Source of the DNA: Dermatemys mawii
Lineage: Eukaryota; Chordata; Testudines; Dermatemydidae
DNA length: 64,000 nt
Assembly (NCBI GenBank): GCA_007922305.1
Contig: ML677351.1
Coordinates: 9,639,558-9,703,557 of the forward strand
Reading direction: 5' to 3'
Of this stretch, positions 25,067 to 36,885 are shown piece after piece. The notes below the pieces were generated by a model. It was not told the DNA's origin and made no database searches. It was given only the letters and a program-made list of their open reading frames with translations. How positions within the stretch are numbered: position 1 is the stretch's first letter; each line of letters opens with the position of its first letter. The position numbers were made by a program, and so were the translations under genes.

Positions 25067-26478
25067 CTCTAATTAGACAGCAATCACACATCTAACGCAT
25101 GGGCACTGTATGGACACTGCCTGAGGTGGAGTGTGACAACGAGATGCTGCCAAGTCATCTCTAGTCACAGGACATAAGGAGCTGGTCTTTAAAAGGGAAG
25201 GGACCATGTGCTCACTCTCTCTCACACGCTTGTACCTCCCATGAAGGCCCTTCGCCCGCACCGCCTGGCCAGTGGTTCGCTGAGTTGCATTCCATCGTGC
25301 CTCAGAAAGACTTACCTTCATCACACCATCCATTGTTGTACTGTGGTCCATTTACCCTGAAGGATCCTGACATCTCCAGTGCAGTGTCTGCCCTGGGAGC
25401 GTGAATATGTGGATGCGAGTATGACCCAACCTCCCCAGTCTTCCCCCCCTCTTCTTTGGAACTTAGATATCAGTATAGTAAACTCTGGTGGGTCATTAAT
25501 CCTTCCTAAACTTACTGGCTGGCTCAATTTTGGGTAACAGATATGTTCTACATTTTCAAATATATTGATTTCAATTACAACTCAGAATACAAAGTGTATA
25601 GTGCTCACCTTATATTTATTTTTGATTAAAAAGTATTTGCACTGTAAAAAAACAGAAATAGGATTTTTCAATTCACCTAATACAAGTACTGTGGTATAAT
25701 CTCTTTATCATTAAAGTTGAACTTAGAAATGTAGAATTAGGTAAAAAAAACACACTGTATTCACAATTAAAACAATGTAAAATGTTACAGCCTGCAAATC
25801 CGCTCAGTCCTACTTCTTGTTAAGCCAATCACTCAGACAAACAAGTTTGTTTACATTTGCAGGAGATAACACTGCCCGGTTCTTGTTTACAATGTCACCT
25901 GACATGGCGATGAGAAAGACGTTCCTTCATCTTTCACCCATCATCCCAGGGAAACTCTGCTTGATAAGATTCAAAAGCAGTGTGAACCGACATGTTCATT
26001 TTCATTATCTGAGTCAAATGCCACCAGTAAATGATTGATTTTCTGTTTTGGTGGTTCAGGTTCTGTAGATTCCGCATTGGAATGTTGCTATTTTAAGACT
26101 TCTGAAAGCATCCTCCACAGCTTGTCCCTCTTAGATTTTGGAAGGCACTTCAGATTCTTAAACCTGGGATCAAGTGTTGTAGCTATCTTTAGAAATCTCA
26201 AATTGATAGCTTTTTGTGTTTTACCAGATCTGCAGTGAAAGTGTTCTTAAAATGAACAATATGTGGTGGGTCATCATCCGAGACTGCTATAACATAAAAT
26301 ATATGGCAGAATGCAAGTAAAACAGAGCAGGGGACAAACAGTATTTTCAATTCAGCTAATACAAGTGCTCTAGTGCAATCTCTTTATTGTGAAAGTGCAA
26401 CTTACAAATGTAGATATTTTGTTAAGTAACTGCGCTCAAAAACAAACCAATGTAAAACTATAAAGCCTACAAGTTCAA

Positions 26479-26700
26479 TCAGTCCTGCTTCTTGTTTAGC
26501 CAATCACTAAGACAAAGTTTGTTTACGTGTATGAGAGATAATGCTGCCCGCTCTTTATTTACAATGTTACCTACAAGTGAGAACAGGTATTCACATGGCA
26601 CTTTTGTAGCCGACATTGTGTGGTACTTATATGCCAAGTAAGCTAAACATTCATATGCCCTTTCATGCTTTGCCACCATTTCAGAAAACATGCTTTCATG
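26479..26700 (-). pseudogene. hAT transposase C-terminal dimerisation domain remnant (minus copy)
   Basis: The minus-strand frame ends ATKVPCEYLFSLVGNIVN, then KERAALS and VNKLCLSDWLNKK. This is the conserved C-terminal dimerisation signature of hAT transposases (PCERLFS...RxxLSP...LxxWLN). It is intact over about 60 residues, but the DDE core is not joined to it. The same signature, more decayed, faces it on the plus strand at about 27260-27390, the hallmark of the foldback structure. It could be misannotated as a host ZBED-like gene; no BED zinc finger is present here. Confidence 0.85.
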
Positions 26701-26869
26701 CTGATGGTTCTTGTTAAAAAAAAAAAAAAAAAAAATGCATTAATTACATTTATGACTGAACTTCTTGGGGAAGAATGCTATGTCTCCTGCTGTTTCACCT
26801 GCATTCTACCATATATTTTGTGTTATGGCAGTCTTGGATAATAACCCAGCCATGTTGTTGAATTTAGGA

Positions 26870-27400
26870 ACACATTCACTGCAGATCTGACAAAATGCAA
26901 AAAGGTACCTATTTGTGATTTCTAAAGATAGCTATAGCACTAGACCCAAAATTTATGAATTTGAAATACCTTCTAAAATCTGAGAGTGACAAGCTATGGG
27001 GGATGCTTTAGGGAGTCTTAAAAGAGCAACACACTGATGTGGAAAGAGAACAGAACCCGAACCACCAAAAAAAGAAAATCAACTTTCTAGTGGTGGCTTC
27101 TGACTCAGATGATGAAAATGAACATGTACCAGTCTATACGGATTTAGATTGTTATTGAGCAGAACCAGTCATCACCATGGACATATGTCTTCTAAAATGG
27201 TGGGAGAAGCATGAAGAGACGTATGAATCTTTACCGCATCTGTCACAAATATCTTGTGATGTTGGCTACAAAAGTGCCATGAAAGCAACTGTTCTCACTT
27301 TCAGGTGACACTGTAAATATAAAGCAAGAGTATTGCCTCCCATAAATGTAAACAAACTTGTTTGAGCAATTGGCTGAACAAGAAATAGGACTGAGTGGAC
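26870..27400 (+). pseudogene. hAT transposase C-terminal half remnant (plus copy)
   Basis: Pieces recoverable in shifting frames: CADLTKCKK-like start, acidic DSDDENEH-type stretch (about 27105-27125), a WW(x)KHE-type motif at about 27200-27220, then LFSLSGDTVN near 27290-27320 and the LAEQEI end. Gene order matches the hAT C-terminal third. Numerous stops and frameshifts; non-functional. Confidence 0.75.
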
Positions 27401-27873
27401 TTCTAGGCTCTGAAGTCTTACATTATTTTATTTTCAAGATTTTTTTTGTACATAATGCTACATATATAAGTTGCATTTTAATGATAAAGAGATTGCACTA
27501 CAGTATTTAGTTTCACCTGAACGGAAAAATTTTATTAGTTTAACTGAAAAATACTATTTCTTTTTAGTAAAAATATATGTAATAAAAATAAATATAAAGT
27601 GAGCACTGTAAACTTTGTATTGTGTGTTGTAATTGAAATCAATATAGTTGAAACTGTAGAAAATGTCCAAAAATATTTAAATAAATTATATTATATTATT
27701 GTTTAACGGCACGATTAATTGCACAATTGTGATTACTTTTTCCAATTACCTGACAGCCCTATTTTTTTTTTATTTTATGTTTTTTTAAATGAAATGATCT
27801 CTCTTATTGCAATAGATCTGGCATTCTGAGCAGGAAGAAATACCTAAATGGAAAATTCTTTAAAAATACTTAC

Positions 27874-28043
27874 TGAAGTCGCCAGTAAGAAACACTGCTT
27901 CTGCCCCTGGAGCCCACTCTTTGCAATATAGTCCACCATCCACAAGTTGATTGACTCCAAAGGTTTTGTAACTTTTTGAAAACGTATCAAGGCCGCCTTC
28001 ATTTTCTTCAATGTTCTTCAATCGGTTATGAAGCAGGGTATAC
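27874..28043 (-). CDS. GBE1: GBE1 exon 2 (glycogen branching enzyme), internal coding exon
   Basis: Encodes about 57 residues near the N-terminus of 1,4-alpha-glucan branching enzyme, the cytosolic enzyme that adds alpha-1,6 branches to glycogen. The minus-strand translation contains [28 protein letters not shown] and VFLTGDF, matching roughly residues 48-105 of the vertebrate protein (about 700 aa). This covers the start of the N-terminal carbohydrate-binding (CBM48) region; the catalytic barrel lies in later exons. The acceptor AG is at 28045-28044 and the donor reads GTAAGTAT from 27873. The exon is 170 bp. It begins with the third base of an Arg codon and ends with the first base of the next codon, as expected for DF(N) at this boundary. 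No stop or frameshift interrupts it, so it looks functional. It is the only host exon seen; the flanks are intron 1 (higher coordinates) and intron 2 (lower). Confidence 0.95.
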
Positions 28044-28047
28044 CTTT

Positions 28048-28073
28048 CAAACAAACAAACAAACAAACAAACA
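28048..28073. repeat. (CAAA)n microsatellite abutting the GBE1 exon 2 acceptor
   Basis: About six CAAA units on the plus strand, read as TTTG repeats on the coding strand, end three bases before the acceptor AG of GBE1 exon 2. The repeat stands where a polypyrimidine tract is expected. Confidence 0.95.
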
Positions 28074-28346
28074 TTAAATACATTTTAGAAAATTTAGTGA
28101 ACATGTTATTTATAGTAGGTACTCATAGCTACACATGACAAGTATTTATTTTAATGCATATACAGGTGTATTTTTGATTAGGCAGAGTACAGTGGCATTT
28201 CCTCAGACTATGGTACTACGCATCCCTTTATGTATTACTCAAAAAGAAACAAATTATTTACTTCATACACTTGAACTTATCTTACCACTCTTTTGATACA
28301 GCACAAGGTTTACAGTACAAAAATACCAGCCTCGCTTCCCCCTACA

Positions 28347-28482
28347 GTAGAGGTAGTCAATAGGCAGGCTGTGGTCCAAATCCAGACCACAAGATGATTT
28401 TGGATCCATTCAAAAGCTATTTATTTATCTTTTATTATTTTCTCTGAGGTCTAGACATTGACAAAAAATAACTAACTACCCC
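28347..28482. mobile_element. Short hAT element (GGTAGTCAAT ends)
   Basis: The left end AGAGGTAGTCAATAGG and right end AACTAACTACCCCGG are inverted repeats, with near-matching flanks CCTACAGT / CTTACAGT (7 of 8). The interior has GTGGTCCAAATCCAGACC, typical of a reptile hAT family. It lies about 300 bp upstream of GBE1 exon 2 in intron 1. Confidence 0.75.
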
Positions 28483-30504
28483 GGCTTACAGTTTCTTCAC
28501 TTTACAGAAATAGTCTGTGGTTGAAGCCTACACACCGAAATTTGTTATTGATAGCCCAGAAGCCATACGGTTATTAAACAATAAGAGGAGAACTTTACTC
28601 ACACTAAGCAGCCTAGCAATTTTCCTCATGTGGCATATAACCAATAGTAGGATATAGGAAGATATCCTATAGGATTGAAAATTTCTACTGCAAGTACTGT
28701 AAATACAATAGAATCTTAATTAAGCTTAGCATCCCACAGGTCATGGCCAGTAGCAGGGCAAGCCATAGGCAAGAGCCTTTTAATACCAGAAATATATGAG
28801 AGTTACTGGACAAAGAAATAGTACTAGATGGTTGAAAGTTATGTGAACTTTGTTCAGTTGCTTCAATTAGTCCCACTGAAGACTAGTAATGCCAGAACAC
28901 CATTAACGTCCAAGCACTGATGTGATCAGTTTGATCTTGGTGACAGATTGTGCCAACCTTACCGTCAATAGTCTCACTGTTTTCAGGAGGTAAGAGGTCA
29001 AGTGTGAATAAGAGCAACATAATCAGGCTCTTAAAACTTGAAATAGTTCTCACATGAATTGCAACCACTTAGCCTTCCCCAACACACCCTATTATTCAGA
29101 TGGGTGGTAGTTTGCTAACAAGTCCAAACACAGTCAGACAACTCTACTGTATGTTGAAACTTGCATCATTTTTAGGAGAAGGTGATAAAGACTTCTTGGC
29201 TATCCAATCACACAATTGTCTACTCATCTGCGAAACTGCAATTTATTGTGTTATCCACAAAACTAAAATGCCAGAAATATGCTGTCTCCAAAAAGTACTT
29301 ATGCCAGTACACTTAAAGCTGCACTCCTACCCACCTCCATCAGCCCCCCGCAAAAAAATAATGTTAAGGTACTATTTTTTTCTTTGATAGCAAGAAAAGA
29401 ATAGTATTACACCACAGTGCCTCCATTCTCTGAGTTTTATTAAAGATATCCACTTTGAAGAGTTATTCATTCAAAAGGGACCATCAGTCATAGTGACAAC
29501 TAAGATATTACACCTTGAAGAAATGTCAACATCTGGACACCATTGTGAGATTAATTTAAAGTTTTGGTTCAGAATTGGTCTCTTCAGTGGCAGAGAATTT
29601 GTGATAGAAAGGTTCAAGATGTCCCATTTATTGGTTATTTCAATTGAAACAGGCTTATTTATATTAATGTTTACAGAGAATTTTATTATTTTCTTAAGAT
29701 TAATCTCCCTAACAGTTTTATTATGAAGACAAATATTCACCGTGAAACCACTGTGACTCAAAAGAAGGAAGCCCCAGGATATAGTAAATAACATACTCAT
29801 ACCTCCCTAATACCCATCCCCTAGTATCACTTCTGTAAATTTGCTCATGGGTGTCATGCCTCAAAACTGGGTCATGATTCCTGCGTCGTCTAAGATCAAT
29901 TTCATGTATAGTGCTCTAGACAGCATTATATATCTTACCGGCCTCGGAATATAAAGCTGTCATTTTCAAGAAAAAATGTACACCAGCTGATTTTTAACTT
30001 TTTTACAATTTTATTTGCATGCATTACATATGTCAAATACAAGCATAGAAAAGACTTATTAAAAAAAATGAAGACAAAGGTTACACACACCAGGAAAGAG
30101 CAACTCTCTGAAACCTGCCTCAGAAGTTCAACATCTGACATTTGGCAAGATTATTCCATTATCAATGGGATCTCTTTGCAAGTAGCAGGAGCATTCCATT
30201 GGTTATAGACTTATATACTGCGTATTTAAATTTCTACTTTGCTAAACAGCAGCATACCAAATGTGCCACACTGCAGTCTTCAGCCACACAGAAACCACCC
30301 CAAGAGAGCTGTATGGAACATTCATTTGTTTTTAAAGAATTATACTGCAATAGCACCCAGCAGTCCTGGGACCCACTATAATGCATATGAACTTAATGAG
30401 GCTGTCCAACTGACCTCAGTGCAGCCTCCTCGAGGCAGGGGAGTTTTATCATTAACTTTAAATAGAGTCAGGATTTCATTTCACATACATGCAACAGAAA
30501 AAAC
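28483..30504. other. AT-rich intron 1, nothing identified
   Basis: No gene, bounded transposon or notable simple repeat recognised. Confidence 0.5.
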
Positions 30505-30799
30505 AGTTACCTACCTTTCATAACTGTTGACCTTCGAGATGTGTTACTCATGTCCATTCCATGCTAGGTGCGCGCCCACATGCGCAGCTGGAGATTTTTC
30601 CCTTAGCAATACCTGTAGGAAGAAGTGTGGTGCCCTCTGGAGTGCCGCTCTCATGCAGCATCATCACCCTCTCCGTTTCTTCTTGCCAATTCCAACAGAG
30701 GGGTAGGATGGTGGGTAATGGAATGGACATGAGCAAAATATTTTAAAGAATAGTTATGAAAGGTAGGTAACCGTTTTTTCTTGAGTGCTTGCTCACGTC

Positions 30800-31165
30800 A
30801 ATTCCATTCTAGGCGACTCACAAGCAGAATCAACGGAGGTGGGCTCGCAGTTCAGTCTCACAGCTTGCAGCACTACTCTGCCAAAGCCAGCATCATCTTG
30901 AGCCTTCTGGGTCAGTGCGTAGCACAACGCAAGCATGTGGACGAATGACCAGATTGCAGCCCAACAGATATCTTTGATCGGCACCCAGACCAGGAAGGTA
31001 GCTAATGACACGTGCCCTGGTTGGTTGAGCTGTCACGACCACTGGCAGATGCACCCTTGCTAGCTCATAGCAGTAGCGGATAGAGGCCACGATCCAAGAG
31101 GAGATTCTCTGGGCTGGCACTTGGCATCCTTTCATCCTGTCAGCTACAGCAACGAACAACAACTA
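30800..31165 (-). pseudogene. DIRS-like tyrosine recombinase C-terminal remnant
   Basis: Minus-strand translation gives AVADRMKGCQVPAQRISSWI, CYELARVHLPVVVTAQPTRA, then in a second frame VWVPIKDICWAAIWSFVHML, CYALTQKAQDDAGFGRVVLQ. This corresponds to the recombinase C-terminus, which integrates the circular DNA intermediate of DIRS elements. The THSTRA-like box (here TAQPTRA) holds the conserved Arg with the preceding His lost, and a Tyr in CYAL stands where the nucleophile is expected. A frameshift separates the boxes. Catalytic assignments are inferred from family knowledge. Confidence 0.7.
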
Positions 31166-31809
31166 TGTTGACTTAGAGAGCTGCTTTGTTCTATCTATGT
31201 TAAGGCCAACGTCCATCAGATGTCCAAAGTACGCAGCCTGCGCTCTTCATCCGTTGCATGAGGCTTTGGACAAAGGATTGATAAGTAAATGTCTTGAACA
31301 GTGTTTAACTGGGAGACGACCTTGGGCAGAAAAGGCCAGGTGCGGAAACAGCTGGCCCTTGTCCTTGTAGGAGGCCATGTAGGGCGCTTCTGATATAAGC
31401 ACTCTAATCTCGGACACCCTACAGGCCAGAGTTATAGTGACTAAGAAAGAGACCTTCCAGGAGAGAAGCAGGAAGCCACGGATTTGAAGGGGGGGGGTGG
31501 CCATGAGCCTGCACAGCACAAAGTTCAGGTCCCAAGGAGGGATGGCTGACCACATATGTGTATGCGGCCATATAGCCCATCAGTTGTAGGCACACGTGGG
31601 CTGTAGTAAGAGAATGGCTCTTCATGTGGGCAATCACGTCAGACATGACCTGGAAGCACACTTCTGGAAGGAAGGCTCTGGCTCACGTGGAGTCAAAAAC
31701 TGCTCCAATAAACTATGTGTTGGACTGGAGCTAACATGGACTTTACTGTGTTTATGAACAGACCCAGATGGATCACACCAGGTTGATGCTTTGCTGGATC
31801 TGCTCTGGA

Positions 31810-32206
31810 GACTTACCGTTGATGAGCCCGTTGTCAAGATACGGGAAGATCTAACATCCCCTCCACCCCCCCCCCCCCCCCCCCCCCCCCCACCATCTCA
31901 GGTGAGCCACTACCGGTGCCATGCATTTACTGAACACTCTGGGAACCGAAGACAGGCCAAAGGGTAACTCCGTGAACTGGAAGTGACGCCCGACCACTAT
32001 GAAGCACAGGAAGTGCCTGTGGCCTGGGAATACAGAGACAGGGAATGGATGAGGGAGGCCAGTGAAACCATATGGAACTTCAATTTCTTGAGACCATGAA
32101 GATTCAAAATGGGCCTGAGGCCTCCTTTGGACTTTGGGATTAGGAAGGAGCAAGAGTAGAGTCCTCTTCCTTCCATGTCCCGAGAAACCTCTCCCACAGC
32201 TCCCAA
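31810..32206 (-). pseudogene. DIRS-like reverse transcriptase remnant
   Basis: Minus-strand motifs in order: YSCSFLIPKSKGGLRPILNL (RT motif 1-2 region), KFHMVSLASLI, then in another frame FPGHRHFLCFIV and FQFTELPFGLSSVPRVFSK (motif 4 region), and FPYLDNGLINGKSPEQ at about 31855-31805. The last is the active-site box, normally YLDD in this group; the second Asp is Asn here. A 26-C tract (31866-31891) sits between the last two pieces and disturbs the frame. The LPFGL and YLD spacing and the Arg-Pro-Ile-Leu motif distinguish it from CR1-type RTs. Non-functional. Confidence 0.85.
31866..31891. repeat. 26-C homopolymer tract
   Basis: Twenty-six consecutive C (G on the coding strand of the DIRS remnant) inside the reverse transcriptase region. 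Confidence 0.9.
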
Positions 32207-34689
32207 GATCAGGAACTTTTCTAGCTCCTGAATGAGGATCTGCTCATGAGAAGGGTCCCTGAGGAGGGATGGAGGGAGGAAAGGCAGCCAGGAAATACAG
32301 GGTATAGCCCCAGATCACTATATCCACAACCCAGTGACGAGGAGGGTAGGGGGAAAGGTGGTTGAGGAAAAGGCGGGTAGGATCCAGTCAACTGACTAGA
32401 GCGCCCTCAAAACTATCACTTCTGGCCCCCTGGACATTTTGCTGCTGCAGGCTCGGTTGACAAGCGGAAAGAAGAAGGGCAATGATGACTAAAACTAGCA
32501 TCCCTTCTCCTCATAGGTCCCTGATGAGACTGCTACGGTCTTGGCAGCGGTGGTGGTTGGACGGGCTTCCTGGCTGCTTGTGGGGTGTGCATGCCCAACA
32601 AGCAAAGGGTAGCCCTAGTATCCTTCAACCCGTGCAGCTTGGCATCCATTTGGTCCAAGAACAGACCAACTCCATCAAAGGGGAGGTCCTGAATTGAGAC
32701 TTGAATCTCCTGGAAGAGGCCTGCAGTTCAGAACCAGGAACTATGTTGCATGACTACCATCAATGCAACCACCCTTCCCACCAAGTCCACCGCGTCCCAT
32801 GCCATCTGGCCGCCGCAATGCCCTCCTCCACCAGCATGCCAGACTCTTGGGCCAAACCCTGAGGAAGGGATTCCTGGAAGTTTTTGAGACTGGCCCAGCA
32901 GTGCCTGATGATTCACCACCTGAAATGGCAGGCTGGCAGTAGAATAAATTTTTCTCCCAAACAAATCAAGTTTCTTACCATCCTAGTTTTTGGCAGTCTA
33001 GAAGGTGGGGGCCTGCTTGTCTTTTTTGCTGATAGCAGATACAATCAGCAAGCCCAAGGGCGGGTGAGTTAAAAATATTTGAAACCTTTGGCCGGCACAA
33101 AGTATTTTTTCTCGGCCCATTTCGAGGTGGACAGGATGGAAGAGGAAGTCTGTCACAAGGCCCTGTCTATCTTGAGGTTCCTCTCATGCACGGTGGTGCG
33201 GGTGGGCATAGAGGTTGAACAGAGTGTTGAAGATGTCCTCCTGCTCCACCATCATTTGTACCTTGCTCCAAGTTCCCAGCCACAGTCTGGTGTCATCTGG
33301 AAGGTCCCACTACCAGCTCATCTGAGGATGACAAAGAAGACTGGACCACAGGCTGGGTGTTGGGGTCTCAACCACCATCGGAGAAAGAGGCTTTTGAGTG
33401 GGCATGGATTCCTCTGCCCCAGCCTCAGAATGGGATTCCAGTACTGGGTCCGGTGGGGCTGCTACCTCATGTTCTGCCGCGGCCACCAGGAAGCGCTGTG
33501 AAGGAGGAATCGTCACAACCACTATGCCCCACACACTCCAATAGGGCCACTCTGCTGCTGTCGCCAACTATGGAGCAGGCTCTGGTGCCCAGTCATGCCA
33601 ATGAGATTGTGGCGACAGGCTCAACTGACCTTCTGTACCAGAGGAACCTCCTTCCAGCAAACAGGGAGTGGCTGTCAATGCCTGTTTTTGTTTGTTGCTC
33701 ATGGCTACTGGTAACCATTGCCCATGTGTAACTGAACAGCAACTGTAGCATAGAAAGTGGTCAGAGGAACAGGTACCAGGATGGGGAATGTTCCCATCAT
33801 GCCGGTGATCGGAACGGATACTTGGAGGACGACCGTCAAGAAAGTGGGCAGTGCCGGGAATAGTAAGGAGAGTGTGTGCACTGTGCCAGAGATTAGCGCT
33901 GCAGGATCTTGAAATCTGACTAGGCAACCAGCAACGCGATTGAGATCTGCCTTGGGATTCCCAACATGGCAGCAAAGATCGACACTGTCTGTCCAGTAAC
34001 CCATGTTGTTCCCTTACACCCGTTGGGTCTTAATGGTGGGCTCACTCTTTTGGGAGCCTTAGCTGGATTCTGCAGCACTGGGATGGTCATTGGAGCAGGT
34101 GGAGATCTGTGCTCTCTGCACCGCGAGAGCCCAGGCTGAAAGTTTTTGCAGAACCAGCACTACTCCTTAATGTGAGACTCCCCCGGGACCTAAGGCAGCT
34201 GCTGTGGGTCTTTCACAGGCAAAGGCCTGCTGCAATCTGAGCAGAGCTTGAACCCAGGAGACTGGGGCATGCCCAGCCTGGGAAAAGTCCCTGCTGGGAC
34301 CCTAACTACTAACACTTAACACTACCACATGCAAACTATGTACAAAGGCCCTAAGGCACAAGGTTTAGAATGGTCAGAAACTGCTAGCTCTTGGTAGCAA
34401 GAAAGGCACTTCAACTGACCTCCATGTGTGGTAAGAAGGAACTGAGAGGGCATAAGGTCGGCAACGCCTGATATACCGCAGCATGAGCACAGCACTCCAG
34501 AGGGCACCATAGCCAACCTTCTGGATATCGCTAAGGCAAACATCTCCAGTGTTTGCGCACATGGGTGCATGCACACCTAGAATAGAACTGATATAAAGGA
34601 AGCACTTGAACTGATGTTTAAAAGTTACTTACATTCAATACCCTTTAATACATTGTGCAGGCAGCTCAACAGCTTTAAAATCATATTAG

Positions 34690-34870
34690 CTGGTTGTGTT
34701 GGTTCCTGTTGGATAGGATTGAAGTAAGTGTTAGGGAGGCCAGAGAGGATAGTGTTACAATCATCAGTATGGATGACAAGATGGGCCTAGGCAAGAGCTT
34801 TGACTGTCTGGACAAAATCTTTGTGGTTTTTTTAGTACTAGTGTTAAAGAATTATATAGTTACACCTGTA
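34690..34870 (+). repeat. Ancient LINE-derived fragment
   Basis: Contains TTAGGGAGGCCAGAGAGG and TTACAATCATCAGTATGG, resembling the 3' part of the old LINE-like repeat also seen at 11275-11745. Diverged. Confidence 0.4.
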
Positions 34871-36783
34871 AAAACACTCATCACCAGGGGAAAACAAAGT
34901 GTGAAGAACCCTAAATTAACAGAGCATGAATGAATCACAGCTGAACATAAGTATGGAAGTGACAAAGTTAAGGCTGAACATTCGCCCTTAAACCCTCCCC
35001 ATTACAGACATGCATTACAATAGGCTAAATTATGTGGTCACCTATCATTTCTCATATCCAAACTAAAAATGTGTCCTCCTGAACTGTAAGATACACATGC
35101 AGAATTTTATTCCACATTTTTATGTAGTTATAGCAAATTCTCATCAGAGGATGCAAGCCATACTTTCCCCATTCAGGCACATCCATACGTCTGAGTAGTA
35201 AAGTTAGCTATAGGAATACTCATAACTTCTCTCAGAAAAATACTCCTAGGGTTGCATTAATAGTTGGTATTTTCTACTGCACAATTCTTCTGCAGAAACT
35301 TAAAAACTGAGCTTTTTAGCAATGCCCATGAATCTTATTCAAACACCACACTGAATTTACATTGCTTGTGCCTATCCTATTATGCTTACGTTCTACAGAT
35401 ATTTTAGCAAGCAAATATTCACAGGAACATCAAGTTTTGAACATATTAAAAGTTATTCACAAAAATATCAATTTTGACCTGGTAAACAAAAGTTTGCAGC
35501 CAAAATCCAGTTCTATGATTACGTTCATCTAGATCACGGAATAGAAGAATTATGCGCCCTGTATCCAATCAAAATTACACCCATTTTCAGTATGAAATAT
35601 CTGCTATCGTGAATCATCTACACAGTATAAAAAAACACTTTATGCCAACTTCTGAACTTATGAGAAACTAGCATTTATCAATAATTAAAATGTAGAAGAA
35701 AATTGAAAGGGAATTATAAGAAACCAGGCTTCTCTAAGGTAAGACATCCACATTCGTTAATCATGGTTATAAACTCTTGTGCCTCTAAAAACAGAGGGAC
35801 TTTTGTATAGGCTCTTTCCACCGCTCCACCTTTTCACGCTGTCAGAGTATGCTGAAGGTGACATGCAGCAGTTCTGTATCCTTTTATGCAGCACGGGTAT
35901 ACGTATGACTGCCTTCCTTGTTGTATGTAGCTGTGACTTCGAAAAACGAATAGTCAAACACTAATATCCACTGAGACTGTCTTTAAAAAATTTTTTTAAA
36001 AAATACTGATATTTTTGTTTGCCTTTTGCCTTTCCACAACAAGGAGTTTTCTTTTTTTCTTTTTTAAAATGAACTCAAATATTCTTACATAAATTATACA
36101 ATTTCAGGAACTAAGTCTTCAGAATAAATAAATAAATAAATAAATAAAAGACACCGATCATCACTAGCCTCACAATCAAAAGAAAAAAAATCACATAAGC
36201 TCATAACATAGCATTTTAGGGAGAAACTTGAGACTTGTCTGTTCAGTAAACTTTACTTCATCCATACTTGGGGCCGTACCTTTAATACTAAATGGGTTAA
36301 AGAAAGGCACATTAGTAATTTCCAGTTCAAAAATAGTTTAGATCAGATCGAAAACTCAAAAGTGTGTTCCTGGGTGAGAATTAACAAGAAAAACTCAAAT
36401 GTGTCCAAACATGACTTCTCAGCCACAAATGAGATTGGTTACCACAGACACCAATAAGGCAGGATGTCTTTAGAAAGACGAATAAAGTTATGCACTATGT
36501 AAAGTGGTGCCTTCTTCTCATATTGAAGCAACAGCCTAGTGGCAAATAATGAAGTTAGGTATGAGGGAGGAAAGGAATGGGAAAGAAAAGCATGAGAACA
36601 AAAAGGATAATAGCATGCAAGGTCAGATACCGAAGTTGACCTTTGTAATTAAGATGTTCACTCCATTCTACCAAGGCTCTGAGGAATTTTTGACTGGAGG
36701 AGAGTTAAAGTAGTGCTTTTTCATTTTTTGACCTCATTTTTTCCTCTTTCTTAAATCAGTATCTTGTTTATATATGGCTATAT
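34871..36783. other. AT-rich intron with an (AAAT)n run
   Basis: The only distinct structure is about seven AAAT units at 36123-36149. No genes. Confidence 0.5.
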
Positions 36784-36789
36784 CTAAGG

Positions 36790-36885
36790 CTATGTTTTAG
36801 TCACATGTATTTTTAGTAAAAGTCATGGACAGGTCACAGGTATTTTTACAGGCCATGGACTTTTACTAAAATACCAGTAAATAAA
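36790..36885. mobile_element. Palindromic MITE (TTTTTAGTAAAAGTC family), copy 1
   Basis: The left arm TCACATGTATTTTTAGTAAA followed by AGTCATGGAC is mirrored by GGCCATGGACTTTTACTAAA on the right. Non-coding. A second copy is cut by the window end at 63967-64000. Superfamily not determined. Confidence 0.7.

Larger units (their letters stand above)
23938..27766. mobile_element. Composite foldback hAT transposon, copy 2, with nested insertions
   Basis: The left end begins AGGGCTGCCAATTAATTG and the right end is its complement, ending CTGACAGCCCT. A second left end (AGGGCTGTCAAACGATC) follows at 24056, so two related elements are telescoped. Inside are an inverted unassigned fragment (24150-24264), a C tract, a different hAT element (24471-25066), minus-strand transposase remnants at about 25800-26330 and 26479-26700, a 20-A tract, and plus-strand transposase remnants at about 26870-27400. 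The boundary between the two telescoped elements on the right (near 26330) is inferred from the repeat of the TTTTCAATTC / ACAAGT segment. Flanking TTTTTCAT / TTTTTTTT may be a degraded target duplication. Confidence 0.8.
30505..34632 (-). mobile_element. DIRS-like tyrosine-recombinase retrotransposon, internally deleted
   Basis: A 4.1-kb, relatively GC-rich block. Its termini are inverted to each other: 30560-30687 and 34429-34585 share CTGGAG..., GGTGCCCTCTGGAGTGC and the TTCCTTCTT-type end in opposite orientation. Outer edges read ACAGTTACCTACC on the left and its counterpart TTACTTACATT near 34630. On the minus strand the order is a gag-like region (about 33980-32480), reverse transcriptase (about 32206-31810) and tyrosine recombinase (about 31165-30800), the DIRS order. 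Intact relatives are longer, and sequence between the RT active site and recombinase is mostly missing. All genes contain stops and frameshifts. Confidence 0.82.

Noticed and set aside
26479..26691. Domesticated ZBED-type host gene
   Set aside because: Only the hAT C-terminal domain is present, inside an element with terminal inverted repeats and an inverted partner copy; no BED finger or full frame.
33079..33975. Plus-strand frames of 124-140 codons and minus-strand frame of 135 codons
   Set aside because: The plus-strand frames are antisense to a DIRS-like element. The minus-strand frame is probably its decayed gag-like region; neither is a host gene.
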